Shown here in pieces: positions 8,391-17,395 of a DNA stretch of 64,000 nucleotides. The DNA comes from Bacillota bacterium (GTDB lineage: Bacteria > Bacillota > UBA4882 > UBA10575), in contig DUQR01000025.1 in assembly GCA_012837715.1 (NCBI GenBank), positions 1 to 64,000 on the forward strand, given 5' to 3'. The position numbers were made by a program, and so were the translations under genes. Within the stretch, counting starts at the first letter, position 1, and each line of letters starts with the position of its first letter. The notes under the pieces are model-generated. The model was not told where the DNA came from, ran no database searches, and saw only the letters and a program-made list of their open reading frames with translations.

Positions 8391-8414
8391 AAAAGGGGCG
8401 CGCCCGCCCCTTTT
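8391..8414. terminator. Bidirectional terminator after the sensor-kinase operon
   Basis: A 10-bp stem, AAAAGGGGCG/CGCCCCTTTT, with a CGCC loop, flanked by A and T runs on both sides. It ends the minus-strand kinase operon about 125 bases past its last stop codon. It lies in the 303-bp gap 8236-8538, which also holds leader copy 1; I see nothing else there. Confidence 0.8.
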
Positions 8415-8538
8415 CTTTCACTGGCCAATGGTATTTCGCTTCGTTTTTTTAAACTTGAACACTAAAAAGAGAAGCCCCACGCTAGGACAAACAGTGGAGC
8501 AAAATGTGCTTCCGACAAGTACTTACGCCTCTAATCAG

Positions 8539-9576
8539 CTAAAAGTTTACCGTAACCGTAGTTCCTTTGCCTTTTACCGACTCAATCCTTAACTTACCGC
8601 CTATCTCCGTCACCCGTTCCTTCATTCCTTGGAGCCCGTACTGACGGTCCCCGCCGATCTCCGCCTGATCAAACCCCCGCCCATCATCAATGATGCGCAA
8701 AACCCCTTTCCCCGGGGATGAGAGCTCCATCTCCACCCGAACAGATTTGGCCTGGGCATGTTTTACTACATTATTTAGCGCCTCTTGCGCCACACGGTAC
8801 AATGCAGTTTGCACTTTAAGCTTCAGGCTTTCATCAACCCCCTTGAAACTGGTGGCGATCGCCAACTTGTAACGCGACCGAAAAAGCCCGCATAGATTCT
8901 CCAGGGCTTCATAAAACCCGCCTTCCATAACTAGCGGCCGCAATTCATAGACCAAGAGTTCCATCTCTTCCAGGGCCTCGCTGACCATCTCCCGTAAGAT
9001 CTGGGTGGTTCTTTGGAAAGCTTCCGGATCTTTCTTTTGTAAATATTCCAAAGCGCTCAGATGCAAACTGATCCCATAAAGGTTTTGAGAGACGGAGTCA
9101 TGCAACTCCTGGGCAATCCGGGTCCTCTCCGCTAGCACCGCCAACCGCTGATTCTCCTGCTCCAAGCGGAGCCTTGCTCCCCTCTCCTGGGCGTAAACAA
9201 AGAAGAACCCCACCATTACCGAGGCGATTCCTGCGCCTATACTATAGGTCAATCTCCAACCAATAGGGATATGCCGAAAAAAAAGACTGAAGACGGGAAA
9301 AAATATTCCGACACTAACCGGAAAGACCAGCAGGACATTGAACAACGGCCACCTTTGCATCTTGGGGAAGAGGTACTGGGTTACTGTTCCCACCAGCTCA
9401 TTACCGACTGTTAGTAGAAACCCGATTCCCAAACCGAAACCGATTAGCATCAGAAAAGCCCCAACAGTATCAGGAAATCCATACGTAATTAAGATAAAAG
9501 CGATCGTGACCCCTATTCCGATCAGCGCGCCTTTGGCGCCATCGCTCATCAGGGCTGGAAGATCCAACCTTTTCAT
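8539..9576 (-). CDS. NarL/LiaS-type membrane sensor histidine kinase (intact)
   Basis: The 345-residue protein has about four hydrophobic helices in residues 15-128 with no large sensory loop. A short coiled coil follows, then a HisKA_3 dimerisation domain with phosphoacceptor His159 in RIAQELHDSVSQ. The C-terminal HATPase_c domain is complete: N-box EALNNVVKHAQAK, G1 IIDDGRGFD and G2 QYGLQGMKERV. Such kinases normally phosphorylate a LuxR/NarL-type response regulator, but none is encoded next to it. It is the second gene of a two-kinase operon with the paralogue at 9677. The signal is unknown. Confidence 0.9.
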   Translation of the reverse strand: MKRLDLPALMSDGAKGALIGIGVTIAFILITYGFPDTVGAFLMLIGFGLGIGFLLTVGNELVGTVTQYLFPKMQRWPLFNVLLVFPVSVGIFFPVFSLFFRHIPIGWRLTYSIGAGIASVMVGFFFVYAQERGARLRLEQENQRLAVLAERTRIAQELHDSVSQNLYGISLHLSALEYLQKKDPEAFQRTTQILREMVSEALEEMELLVYELRPLVMEGGFYEALENLCGLFRSRYKLAIATSFKGVDESLKLKVQTALYRVAQEALNNVVKHAQAKSVRVEMELSSPGKGVLRIIDDGRGFDQAEIGGDRQYGLQGMKERVTEIGGKLRIESVKGKGTTVTVNF

Positions 9577-9676
9577 CTTTTCCTCCTCACCGGCCTTTCT
9601 GAAAATAGCCGTCTAGCACCTACCCCGCAAGTTATGTAATAATCTAGATAACCGATTAGAACTTTAGGAGAGCGTT

Positions 9677-10723
9677 TCAAAATGTTATCGTAATGGTAGT
9701 TCCCAGACCCGCCTTGGTATCTATTTGCATCCTGCCGTTCATCTCCCCGATCCGCTCCTGAAGATGCCGCCGGGTGTCTTGACCGTTTCGCTCTTCTTCT
9801 CCCGCACCCCCTTGGCCATCATGATAAATCATCAATCTTCCGGAGCCACCACTGGTAATCTCCAACTTTACCTGCACTGTTGAGGCTTGCGCCTGCCGGG
9901 CGATCTTGCTGAGCGCTGCTTGGAAAACTTGATAGAGCCCGGTTTGCACTTTGCCGGAGAGGTTTTCTTCCTGACTCTCAAAATCGGTGATAATCCGCAA
10001 ATTGTATTTGGCGCGGAATACCGTTGCCAGCTCTTCTAAGGCTTCGAACAACCCTTTCCCCATAAAAACCGTTGGCTTTAATTCATAGATCATCAGACGC
10101 ATCTTTGCTTGGATTTCCGCCACGGTCTTTTGCAACCCCCCGATAACTCCAGGTAAATCCTGGGGCTGGTGTTCATTTAGATAATCGATGGCATTCAGAT
10201 GTAAATTCATCCCGAAGAGGTTTTGCACCACCGTATCATGGAGTTCCCGGGCAATCCGGTTCCGTTCTTCCAAGATCGCTAATTCTTTATTTTCCTTTTC
10301 CAAGCGTAGCTTTTCTTTGGTCTCCCAGGTAAAAGCGAAAAACAGCCCGGTCATGGCTGTAAAAATCCCCACCGCCAGACTAAAACGAAAAATATCATAT
10401 GGTTTAAAGCCAAAAGGCTGAAAATAATAGCTAGCGCCATAAAAGACCCCAAAACCCACCATAAAACTGAGGAAAAAATAAAACGGCAGAAAACTGGTTA
10501 ACCCAGGTAATAAAAGAAGAATCAGTTTGGTTAAGTGCTCAATACAAAAGGTCAACGTAAAGCCGATCACCATCCCAAAAGCCGCGGTCTTCAGCCCATC
10601 CAGAAGACTGGTTGGGATCCCGGCCAAGGCCAAGCGAAAGGCAAAACTGATCCCGATGCCAAAAATTGCCCCTTTTCCCGCATCCTTAATGATCTCTTTC
10701 CCACTCAAAGTCACGGGTTTCAT
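9677..10723 (-). CDS. Paralogous HisKA_3 sensor kinase with degenerate ATPase domain
   Basis: It has the same architecture and size (348 residues) as the next kinase: multiple N-terminal helices, then His162 in RIARELHDTVVQN. The ATPase region looks eroded. The N-box Asn is lost (ALSKIARQAQAS instead of ALNNVVKHAQAK), G1 reads YHDGQGGAGEE instead of DDGRGFD, and G2 GLQGM is replaced by RRHLQER. The fold-ending GTTITITF is kept, and the frame is open throughout. The expected product is a membrane protein that could be phosphorylated but probably cannot bind ATP, so it may act as a heterodimer partner or decoy. It is transcribed first, behind leader copy 2. Confidence 0.85.
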   Translation of the reverse strand: MKPVTLSGKEIIKDAGKGAIFGIGISFAFRLALAGIPTSLLDGLKTAAFGMVIGFTLTFCIEHLTKLILLLLPGLTSFLPFYFFLSFMVGFGVFYGASYYFQPFGFKPYDIFRFSLAVGIFTAMTGLFFAFTWETKEKLRLEKENKELAILEERNRIARELHDTVVQNLFGMNLHLNAIDYLNEHQPQDLPGVIGGLQKTVAEIQAKMRLMIYELKPTVFMGKGLFEALEELATVFRAKYNLRIITDFESQEENLSGKVQTGLYQVFQAALSKIARQAQASTVQVKLEITSGGSGRLMIYHDGQGGAGEEERNGQDTRRHLQERIGEMNGRMQIDTKAGLGTTITITF

Positions 10724-10828
10724 TTATCCGGCAGCCTCTCTTTCGGAGTTTAACTATACTCGTTCGCTACTTACCCAGAAGATACCTGTCAGTACAGGCA
10801 TAAAAACTTTTTCCCTCAGCTTAAGTAT

Positions 10829-10913
10829 AAAAAAGATCAAACTTTCCTTCTTCCACTGGAGGATTGATTTTTCCGCGCTATTTGGATGAAACCGTCTCCT
10901 CCTTTCGGAGGAG
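10829..10913 (-). ncRNA. Candidate structured leader, copy 2 (before the kinase pair)
   Basis: On the minus strand the order is CTCCTCC-GAAA-GGAGGAG hairpin (10913-10896), conserved ATCCAAATAGCG and CCAGTGGAAGAAGG blocks, then a possible ATCAA...TTGAT stem ending in CTTTTTT. It lies about 105 bases before the kinase start codon. The match to copy 1 at 8290-8373 is close in order and sequence, with the GNRA hairpin arms identical. A TACAAT just upstream of the hairpin could be a -10 box. The class is not recognised. Confidence 0.45.
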
Positions 10914-11009
10914 ATTGTATTTCTTTGTAAGAAAGCATTAACCCATAAGTTCTTCCTTTTTTGAGCGGATTTGAGCATAATCTAGCAATCTCTACTCCAT
11001 TCTGCCAAA

Positions 11010-11048
11010 AAAAAGCCTTGGTTTCTTATTTTGAAACCAAGGCTTTTT
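11010..11048. terminator. Bidirectional terminator after the iron alcohol dehydrogenase gene
   Basis: A 16-bp perfect stem, AAAAAGCCTTGGTTTC/GAAACCAAGGCTTTTT, with a 7-base loop. The same 16-bp stem recurs at 21528-21566. The 359-bp gap 10724-11082 holds this, leader copy 2, and no visible gene. Confidence 0.85.
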
Positions 11049-11082
11049 ACTACATATACCGCCCAAGTCTTTGCTACATATA

Positions 11083-12249
11083 CTACAAACTCATTCTTAG
11101 GATTGCTAAAACATCTTCTTTATATAGTTTCTTGAAGTTACCCAACGGTCCATTTTTTGTGGCTTTTTCGGCCATTAACTCTAAGTGTTCTTCACCAATG
11201 CTGTAATCTGCCAAGCGGGATGGGGCACCCATACTATTAAACCAGGCTCTAGTGCGTTCGATTCCTTCTAAGGCAATTTCCTTTTCCGATTTTCCTGTTG
11301 GATCCACCTTAAATACGCGCGTTGCATACTGCACAAATTTGCCGAGGCCCGCTTCGCATACATATTTCATCCAATTGGGAAAGATGATGGCCAGGCCCCC
11401 CCCATGGGGGATGTCATAAATGGCACCAAGCTCATGTTGGATTTTATGACTTGCCCAGTCGGTCGCTTTCCCGATCCCCAAGATCCCATTAAAACCAAGG
11501 GTACTGGCGAGCATAATATTAGCCCGTGCCCCATAATCCTGGGGATCTGCGATTACCTTATCACTTTCTTCGATCAGTGTTTGCAAAACCGATTCGGCCA
11601 TACGGTCTTGGATCGGGGTATCGGGCACTTGATCAAAATATTGTTCGTAGACATGGGCGGCAATGTCGACGATTCCATATACGGTGTGCTCTTTCGGCAC
11701 AGTAAAAGTCAATCGCGGATCAAGGATCGAAAACTTTGGTACCACCAGTTGTGAACGGAAGGATAGCTTCTGCTCAGTTTGAGCGTTGGTGATCACGGCG
11801 CTCGCATTCATCTCGGAACCGGTGGCCGCTAAAGTTACCACCACTCCAATCGGGAGCGCCTGCTCCGGCATTTTCCCGCTGGTAAAGATTTCCCACGGAT
11901 CTTCCTGTAAGTAGTAACCCAACGCAATGGTTTTACAGGTGTCAATAACACTGCCCCCACCAACGCCCAGAACAAGATCGATCCCCTTCTCCCGACAAAT
12001 CCCGATCCCTTCTCTCACCTTGGAGATATCGGGATTGGGCTTGATCTCACCTAACTCATAAACGGTAAGCCCGGCTGCTTTTAAGGAAGAAACCACCTGT
12101 TTATAATAAACGTTCTCGTTAAAGGCGCCACCGTAGCTGACCAATAAAATCTTTCTACCAAAAGCGCTAGCCTTCTCACCTACTAACACAATTTGGTCCT
12201 TTCCGAAGATTAGTTCCGTCGTCCGTTGGTAAATAAAGTTCTCCATCAT
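11083..12249 (-). CDS. Iron-containing alcohol dehydrogenase (butanol dehydrogenase/YqhD-like)
   Basis: The 388-residue group III alcohol dehydrogenase has the usual two-part form. The N-terminal nucleotide-binding half includes GVGGGSVIDTCK (residues ~94-105). The C-terminal metal half has histidines in DIAAHVYEQYF, ATDWASHKIQHELGA and DIPHGGGLAIIF. Metal (Fe2+ or Zn2+) and NAD(P)H would reduce short aldehydes to alcohols. It lies 60 bases after the aldolase gene and is probably co-transcribed with the sugar operon. There it could reduce the lactaldehyde or glycolaldehyde released by the aldolase, as FucO does; that link is inference. RBS AGGAGGGTG. Confidence 0.9.
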   Translation of the reverse strand: MMENFIYQRTTELIFGKDQIVLVGEKASAFGRKILLVSYGGAFNENVYYKQVVSSLKAAGLTVYELGEIKPNPDISKVREGIGICREKGIDLVLGVGGGSVIDTCKTIALGYYLQEDPWEIFTSGKMPEQALPIGVVVTLAATGSEMNASAVITNAQTEQKLSFRSQLVVPKFSILDPRLTFTVPKEHTVYGIVDIAAHVYEQYFDQVPDTPIQDRMAESVLQTLIEESDKVIADPQDYGARANIMLASTLGFNGILGIGKATDWASHKIQHELGAIYDIPHGGGLAIIFPNWMKYVCEAGLGKFVQYATRVFKVDPTGKSEKEIALEGIERTRAWFNSMGAPSRLADYSIGEEHLELMAEKATKNGPLGNFKKLYKEDVLAILRMSL

Positions 12250-12309
12250 AACACCCTCCTGTATTTAAGACTAGCCGTGTCTCCCCCCCGAACCCCTTTT
12301 TGCTACCAA

Positions 12310-12957
12310 CTATTTTTGTCCATAATTGGCCCGCAAGAAGGCTAAAGCTTTCTTAATGTTTTCTTCACTGATTGCCACGGGCGTACCGGCGCAACTGGCA
12401 AACAACATTATTTGTGAGACTTTTTCGATCAAATGGCAACGACGCATTGCTTGATCCAGATCGGTTCCGACCGCGATGGCACCGTGGTTAGCAAGCAGGG
12501 CACCATTATCCGTTTTCAGAATTTCATTTACATTCTCCGCCAATTCCATCGAGCCCATCGTCGCATACTTAGCAACTCGAAGCGGCCCACCAAAGGAGGC
12601 GACCATCGAGTCTAAAATCGGGGGGATCTCCCGGTGTAAGGTAGCCATGGCACTAGCATAAGTCGAATGGGTATGGATTACCCCGTTAACCTCTGGCCGG
12701 TTTTGGAATACCTTGAGATGTAAATTGTGCTCAATCGAAGGTTTCCTAGTTCCACCGATAATTTCACCTTTTAAATCTATCTTAACGAGGTCTTCCGGTT
12801 TGATTTCCGCATAGGGTATTCCGCTTGGGCTGACATAAATCCAATCCGCCCCGGGTAAACGTCCACTGATGTTCCCCCCAGTACCTTCTGTTAAGCCCTG
12901 CGCGATCAGATCATTACCAATCTGAATGATCTTCTCCTGTAATTGTCTTTCGTTCAT
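12310..12957 (-). CDS. Class II aldolase/adducin family sugar-phosphate aldolase (FucA-like)
   Basis: At 215 residues it is the same length as L-fuculose-1-phosphate aldolase. Zn2+ ligands are visible as His95 and His97 (VIHTHSTYAS) and His158 (ANHGAIAVG). The catalytic Glu is likely Glu76 in KPSIEHNLHL, and the phosphate-binding loop is GTGGNISGR. The family splits ketose-1-phosphates into DHAP and an aldehyde, or epimerises pentulose-5-phosphates. It starts immediately after the kinase gene, so it likely acts on the kinase product. The sugar is undetermined. Confidence 0.85.
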   Translation of the reverse strand: MNERQLQEKIIQIGNDLIAQGLTEGTGGNISGRLPGADWIYVSPSGIPYAEIKPEDLVKIDLKGEIIGGTRKPSIEHNLHLKVFQNRPEVNGVIHTHSTYASAMATLHREIPPILDSMVASFGGPLRVAKYATMGSMELAENVNEILKTDNGALLANHGAIAVGTDLDQAMRRCHLIEKVSQIMLFASCAGTPVAISEENIKKALAFLRANYGQK

Positions 12958-12958
12958 T

Positions 12959-14458
12959 TTAGATCCCTCTCATCTTTTCAAAGTTTTGTTTCCATCGTTG
13001 ATAATACGAAACGTATTCCTTCTTCCACTCTTTGTTTGGTTCAATCACCTCTATTCTGGAGCCCATTATATTGACGGCAGTTTCAAAACTGTCGTAACAA
13101 CCGGCTCCAACGGCTGCGCAGATCGCGGCGCCAAGGGCAGTCGTTTCATCTTGAGTGGCGACATACAATGGCAGGTCAAGCGTAGCCGCCAAAATTTCTA
13201 AGAACAATCTGTTTTTCGTGTTTCCCCCAGTAATAACCAAGCGAATCGGTTTGATCCGGGATATTTCATAGAGCAATTCGATATTGCCCTTAATCGCAAA
13301 AGCCACATTCTCAATCGCGCTCCGCATTAAAATGCCGCGTCCATCTGTGCCAAAATAATCCTGGGGTAAGCCGCAAATATACCGCATACTGTTAACCTTT
13401 TTGTCCTTAACATCACTGATTACCGCACCCAAATAGGCCATGACGCCATGACTTCCGGGCGGAATCGTCGCCGCCTCCTCTTCCATCAACGCAAAGGACT
13501 GCTGAACCGAACCGCTTTGGTAGAAAGAATCCCGCATCCAGCGCATTAAAAGCCCTGTTGCTCTTGCATTCGCTTCCAGTACATATTTGTGTTCGGAGAT
13601 AAAGGCACACGACCAGGTACGCATTTGATCGTCGATAATCAAACGATCCGTAATGAGTTGAACAGGACATGTGCTCCCGGCCACAATTCCGACCTCGCCC
13701 TGGGTGTATTGGCCGTTACCTAACAAAGCAGCCTGGGTATCGGCCACCCCAATGATGACAGGCGTCTTTGCCGATAACCCCAGCTCTTCCACCAACTTAG
13801 GTTGGACATAGCCGCAAAACTCGCCGTTCCTTTTGATTGGCGCTAAAATATCGGTTGACAAACCCATATCGGCTAATAATTCTTGGTCCCAGCTGCCGGT
13901 TTCAAGGTTATAAAAAAGTGTTTCGCAGGCGTTTGTCGGTTCGGAATATTTTTCCCCGGTCAATTCGTAGAGCACCCAGTCATTCAGCAGCAACACCTGG
14001 GCAATCCGGTCGTAGACTTCTTTCTTATGTTCGCGAAACCAGAAGAGCCGACCAGGAGCGAAGAACGGTTCAGGCCAATGACCGGTTTTTCGATAGATTA
14101 AAGCCCCATCTTTCCCAGCTAAATCGTCATTATATTCTTCACCGCGCCGGTCTTGGTTCGGCCCGGCATATAGATAATTACCATCCTGATCTAATAAGAC
14201 GATTCCTTCCCGTTGACTGGTGGAAGTAATGGCTTTAATTGCTTTAGGATTGATGCCGGTCTTTTTGATCACTTCTTTCATGCATGATTTGAGAAGCAAC
14301 CAAAATTCTTCGGCCGAAAACTCATAAGCACCACCATTAATCCGGTAGGACCACTCTTGGTAGCTTTTCCCGATCAACCGTCCAGTTTCATTGAATAATA
14401 CGACCCGCCCTGCTCCAGTACCAACATCAAGCACCATAAAGTAGTCTTGACTCTTCAC
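12959..14458 (-). CDS. FGGY-family carbohydrate kinase, LsrK-like
   Basis: The 499-residue actin-fold kinase begins FMVLDVGTGAGRVVLFNE, the ATPase phosphate-1 motif. Several stretches resemble E. coli autoinducer-2 kinase LsrK: TSTSQREGIVLLDQDG, ATGLLMRWMRDSFY, IPPGSHGVMAYLGAV and ETTALGAAICAAVGAG. LsrK carries GTG where xylulokinases carry GTS, as here. It phosphorylates a sugar or sugar-like molecule in the cytoplasm. With a SorC regulator and an LsrACD-like transporter the set recalls an lsr operon, but lsrF and lsrG are replaced by a class II aldolase and a hydroxyacid dehydrogenase. The substrate is therefore open. Confidence 0.85.
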   Translation of the reverse strand: MKSQDYFMVLDVGTGAGRVVLFNETGRLIGKSYQEWSYRINGGAYEFSAEEFWLLLKSCMKEVIKKTGINPKAIKAITSTSQREGIVLLDQDGNYLYAGPNQDRRGEEYNDDLAGKDGALIYRKTGHWPEPFFAPGRLFWFREHKKEVYDRIAQVLLLNDWVLYELTGEKYSEPTNACETLFYNLETGSWDQELLADMGLSTDILAPIKRNGEFCGYVQPKLVEELGLSAKTPVIIGVADTQAALLGNGQYTQGEVGIVAGSTCPVQLITDRLIIDDQMRTWSCAFISEHKYVLEANARATGLLMRWMRDSFYQSGSVQQSFALMEEEAATIPPGSHGVMAYLGAVISDVKDKKVNSMRYICGLPQDYFGTDGRGILMRSAIENVAFAIKGNIELLYEISRIKPIRLVITGGNTKNRLFLEILAATLDLPLYVATQDETTALGAAICAAVGAGCYDSFETAVNIMGSRIEVIEPNKEWKKEYVSYYQRWKQNFEKMRGI

Positions 14459-14462
14459 ATCA

Positions 14463-15449
14463 TCACATCCTTAGAACCTCAGGATTCGCCACATTAACCG
14501 GTTGTTTTCCCTCTAGCCACCTGAGGATATCCGTAAGGATAATACGGGACTGATGCCTTTCCACATCGAAGGTTGCGCCACCAATGTGCGGAGTAATAAA
14601 GGCATTATCCAGTTTTAAAATTGGGTCATCCGGACTAAGCGGTTCTTCATGATACACATCAAGCGCAGCTCCGGCAATTTTCTTGTTTTGCAAGGCCTCA
14701 ATTAGGGCTTCTCGATCGGTAACCACTGCTCGGGAAGTATTGATCAGAAAAGCATCTTTCCGCATCAAGGCAAACTGCTCTTTACCAATCATGCCGCGGG
14801 TCTCCTCGGTCACAGTACAGTGCAGCGAGATAAAATTGGATTCACGCAATACCTCTTCTAGGGTCGCCCTTTGGCCATATTTTTGAATCTCTTCATCGGA
14901 AATATAAGGATCATAGATCAGAATCTTCATCTCAAATGGCTTTAGTCTTTCCGCTAGCACCCGGCCAATAGCGCCGAGCCCCACCAAACCAATGGTTTTC
15001 TCGGCCAACTCAATCCCCTTATAGTATGTGAATGGAATAACACCATCGATACCCCATTTACCCGCCTTTAGATTAAGATAACTCGGCCCCACATTACGGG
15101 CAACATTCACCATCATCGCAATGGTTAACTCGGCAACGGCTATGGCATTACGGGCTGGAGTATAAAGGACAGGAATGCCAAATTCAGTAGCGGCTTTTAA
15201 ATCCACATTTACCGGGTTCCCGCGGCAACAACCAATAAGTTTTAAGTGGGGACTGTTTTCAAACACTTCACGTCCGATGTTATCCAGTTCCACGATTAAA
15301 ATTTCGTTGTCACCCACGATTTCCGCCATTTCCAACGACGGGGTTTTTTTGCCGGTTATCACCCATCCCCCTCGGGTAACTTGAGTGTGTTCCTTTAGAA
15401 TCTGTAGTTCTTCTTCGCCGAAAGTTGCTGTCAATAAACACTTTTTCAT
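14463..15449 (-). CDS. D-isomer-specific 2-hydroxyacid dehydrogenase
   Basis: The 328-residue NAD(P)-dependent enzyme has the split catalytic/Rossmann layout. The dinucleotide motif is GLVGLGAIGRVLAERL (~155-170). The substrate Arg is in INTSRAVVTDREAL, the Glu in VYHEEPLS, and the proton-relay His in ITPHIGGATFD. It interconverts 2-oxo and 2-hydroxy acids. The gene overlaps the upstream permease by four bases and precedes the kinase by four bases, so it is an integral part of this operon. Whether it acts before or after phosphorylation cannot be told. Confidence 0.88.
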   Translation of the reverse strand: MKKCLLTATFGEEELQILKEHTQVTRGGWVITGKKTPSLEMAEIVGDNEILIVELDNIGREVFENSPHLKLIGCCRGNPVNVDLKAATEFGIPVLYTPARNAIAVAELTIAMMVNVARNVGPSYLNLKAGKWGIDGVIPFTYYKGIELAEKTIGLVGLGAIGRVLAERLKPFEMKILIYDPYISDEEIQKYGQRATLEEVLRESNFISLHCTVTEETRGMIGKEQFALMRKDAFLINTSRAVVTDREALIEALQNKKIAGAALDVYHEEPLSPDDPILKLDNAFITPHIGGATFDVERHQSRIILTDILRWLEGKQPVNVANPEVLRM

Positions 15450-16426
15450 TTACCCGTCACGACCTCTCTTTGTGCTTTTTGTAGTGCCCAGATTAGTAGG
15501 ATGAACAGAATTAGGAACCCTTTCGCAAATTCTTGCCAGTAAAAGACGACATTTAGTAATGTTAAGCCATTCATCATTACGCCGATAAACAAGGATCCAA
15601 ACATTGTACCAAGTAAAGAGGGGCGCCCGACTTTAGAGATGATCGTCCCCATGAAGGAGGCACCAATCGCATCTAAGAGGTAGGCTTCACCCGCCAAGGG
15701 CTGTCCCGACATTACCCGTGAAGAGAGAACAATCCCCGCTAAGGCCGCAGAAATCCCTGATAGGATATAGGCAAAGGTTACTATTTTTCTGTATTTAATG
15801 CCGGATAGTTCCGAAGCATCGATGTTACTACCAATCGCGTATAGATATCGACCATAGGAACTGCGTTGTAGTAATAAATAATATAAACCAAAGATCATCA
15901 GCAGAATTATAACGGGGACTGGAATTCCGCCCACTCTACCATGGGCAATAAACATAAAGTTTTTCGGGGGAATCATTAGGTAGATCGGTAAACCACCTCT
16001 AGTGTAGACGATTTGGAGACTATTTCCGATTAAAAGGGTGGCGATGGTTACAATGAAAGGGTTCATATTCGCCCTGGTCACTAAAGTCCCATTAATGACA
16101 CCGAAGAGCACACCAAAGAGCAGAGCGACCAAACAACCAACCAGAAGGCCTCCCCCTTTTTCTAATACTGTGGTCAAAGCCAGACCGGCAATCCCGACCA
16201 CCGCCCCGGTCGACAGATCGATTCCGCCACTTATAATTACTAAAGTCATCCCAAAGGCCACAACCGTAACAATACTAATTTGTCGTAACAGATCCAGCAG
16301 GTTGGCTGTGGTCAAAAAAGCTGGACTTAACAGGGAAAAGGCGACGCAAACAATTAAAAAGGCAAGATACACACCATAGTTGAGTAATAAGTTTTTAATA
16401 CTCATACTGCTAAACTTACTCTTCAT
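15446..16426 (-). CDS. RbsC/LsrC-type sugar ABC transporter permease
   Basis: The 326-residue integral membrane protein has 8-10 hydrophobic helices. Family motifs seen include GMTLVIISGGIDLSTGAVVG (residues ~59-78) and the coupling-loop region ELSGIKYRKIVTFAYILSG. It forms the membrane channel with the second permease at 16447 and the ATPase at 17396. The start is the ATG at 16426 behind GGGGGGAG. Two different permeases are used here, as in Lsr systems, unlike the homodimeric RbsC. Confidence 0.9.
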   Translation of the reverse strand: MKSKFSSMSIKNLLLNYGVYLAFLIVCVAFSLLSPAFLTTANLLDLLRQISIVTVVAFGMTLVIISGGIDLSTGAVVGIAGLALTTVLEKGGGLLVGCLVALLFGVLFGVINGTLVTRANMNPFIVTIATLLIGNSLQIVYTRGGLPIYLMIPPKNFMFIAHGRVGGIPVPVIILLMIFGLYYLLLQRSSYGRYLYAIGSNIDASELSGIKYRKIVTFAYILSGISAALAGIVLSSRVMSGQPLAGEAYLLDAIGASFMGTIISKVGRPSLLGTMFGSLFIGVMMNGLTLLNVVFYWQEFAKGFLILFILLIWALQKAQREVVTGK

Positions 16427-16446
16427 TACGCTCCCCCCTTGATATT

Positions 16447-17394
16447 TTAGATCTGGACCATTTTTTCACTGCGCGAAGACGTTACAATCACCAGAATAAT
16501 CAATATCCCTTTTACTAGTTGCATCCAATAGGAAGGAACACCGATTAAAGCAAGGCCGTTCGAGAAAATGCCCATGATGATGACTCCCAAAAACGTTCCG
16601 GGAATATTGATCACTTTTCTTTTGGAAACACTACTGCCAATAAAAACGGCCAAAATTGTATCATTGACCATTTTTTCAGTAGCCAAGGGAGTATAGCCGG
16701 AAAGTGTCCCGGTCAAACAGATGCTTGCAAAGAAACAGAGGACACCGGCAAGCATGTAGGCAAGAATCCGCGGTTTTTGCACCCTGATGCCCGCAATTTG
16801 CGCCGCAATCCGATTGCCACCGAGCGCATAAAGATGATAACCAAACTTATGTTTTTGAATTAAAACATACATCACACCAAAGATGAGAAGCGCAAAGATG
16901 GTCTGTGCGGGAATAAACCCGATCCGCGAATGCCCCAGCCAGTAGATGAACGGATGATTTAAGTTCTGGGCATACCCTTTGGACAAGATTTGTTCGAGAC
17001 CAAAGGTCATTCTCATCATGGCAATTGTCGCCAGCCAAGGATGGATCCCAACTTTAACCACGAAAAATCCATTGAGAAAACCAACTAAAACCGCCACAAT
17101 TAAGCCACCCAATAAGCCGACAAGCAAATTAAACTGGTTAGCAAGGACAATTATTGTTACCGCTGAAAATCCGGTGATCCCCACAAGGGAAAGGTCAAAA
17201 TCGCCGGCCATCATAACGGAAGCTAAGCCAAAACTCATCAACGCCAGGGGTGCCATATGGCTTAGGATCGTCATCAAATTCGAAGGAGAGATGAATGTCG
17301 GGTTTAGAATGGCAAAGACAATACAGATCAATAAGAGCCCGATATAGATAATAAGACTTTTTAATTGTCCCTTGAGTTTGCTGTTGTTTTTCAT
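16447..17394 (-). CDS. RbsC/LsrD-type sugar ABC transporter permease, second subunit
   Basis: The 315-residue paralogue of the neighbouring permease has about nine hydrophobic helices. SVMMAGDFDLSLVGITGFSA corresponds to the conserved SGGIDLSVG region but is more divergent. The coupling segment is AAQIAGIRVQKPRILAYMLAG. It starts two bases after the ATPase stop codon and is translated in series. A heterodimeric channel with the other permease is inferred. Confidence 0.88.
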   Translation of the reverse strand: MKNNSKLKGQLKSLIIYIGLLLICIVFAILNPTFISPSNLMTILSHMAPLALMSFGLASVMMAGDFDLSLVGITGFSAVTIIVLANQFNLLVGLLGGLIVAVLVGFLNGFFVVKVGIHPWLATIAMMRMTFGLEQILSKGYAQNLNHPFIYWLGHSRIGFIPAQTIFALLIFGVMYVLIQKHKFGYHLYALGGNRIAAQIAGIRVQKPRILAYMLAGVLCFFASICLTGTLSGYTPLATEKMVNDTILAVFIGSSVSKRKVINIPGTFLGVIIMGIFSNGLALIGVPSYWMQLVKGILIILVIVTSSRSEKMVQI

Positions 17395-17395
17395 C

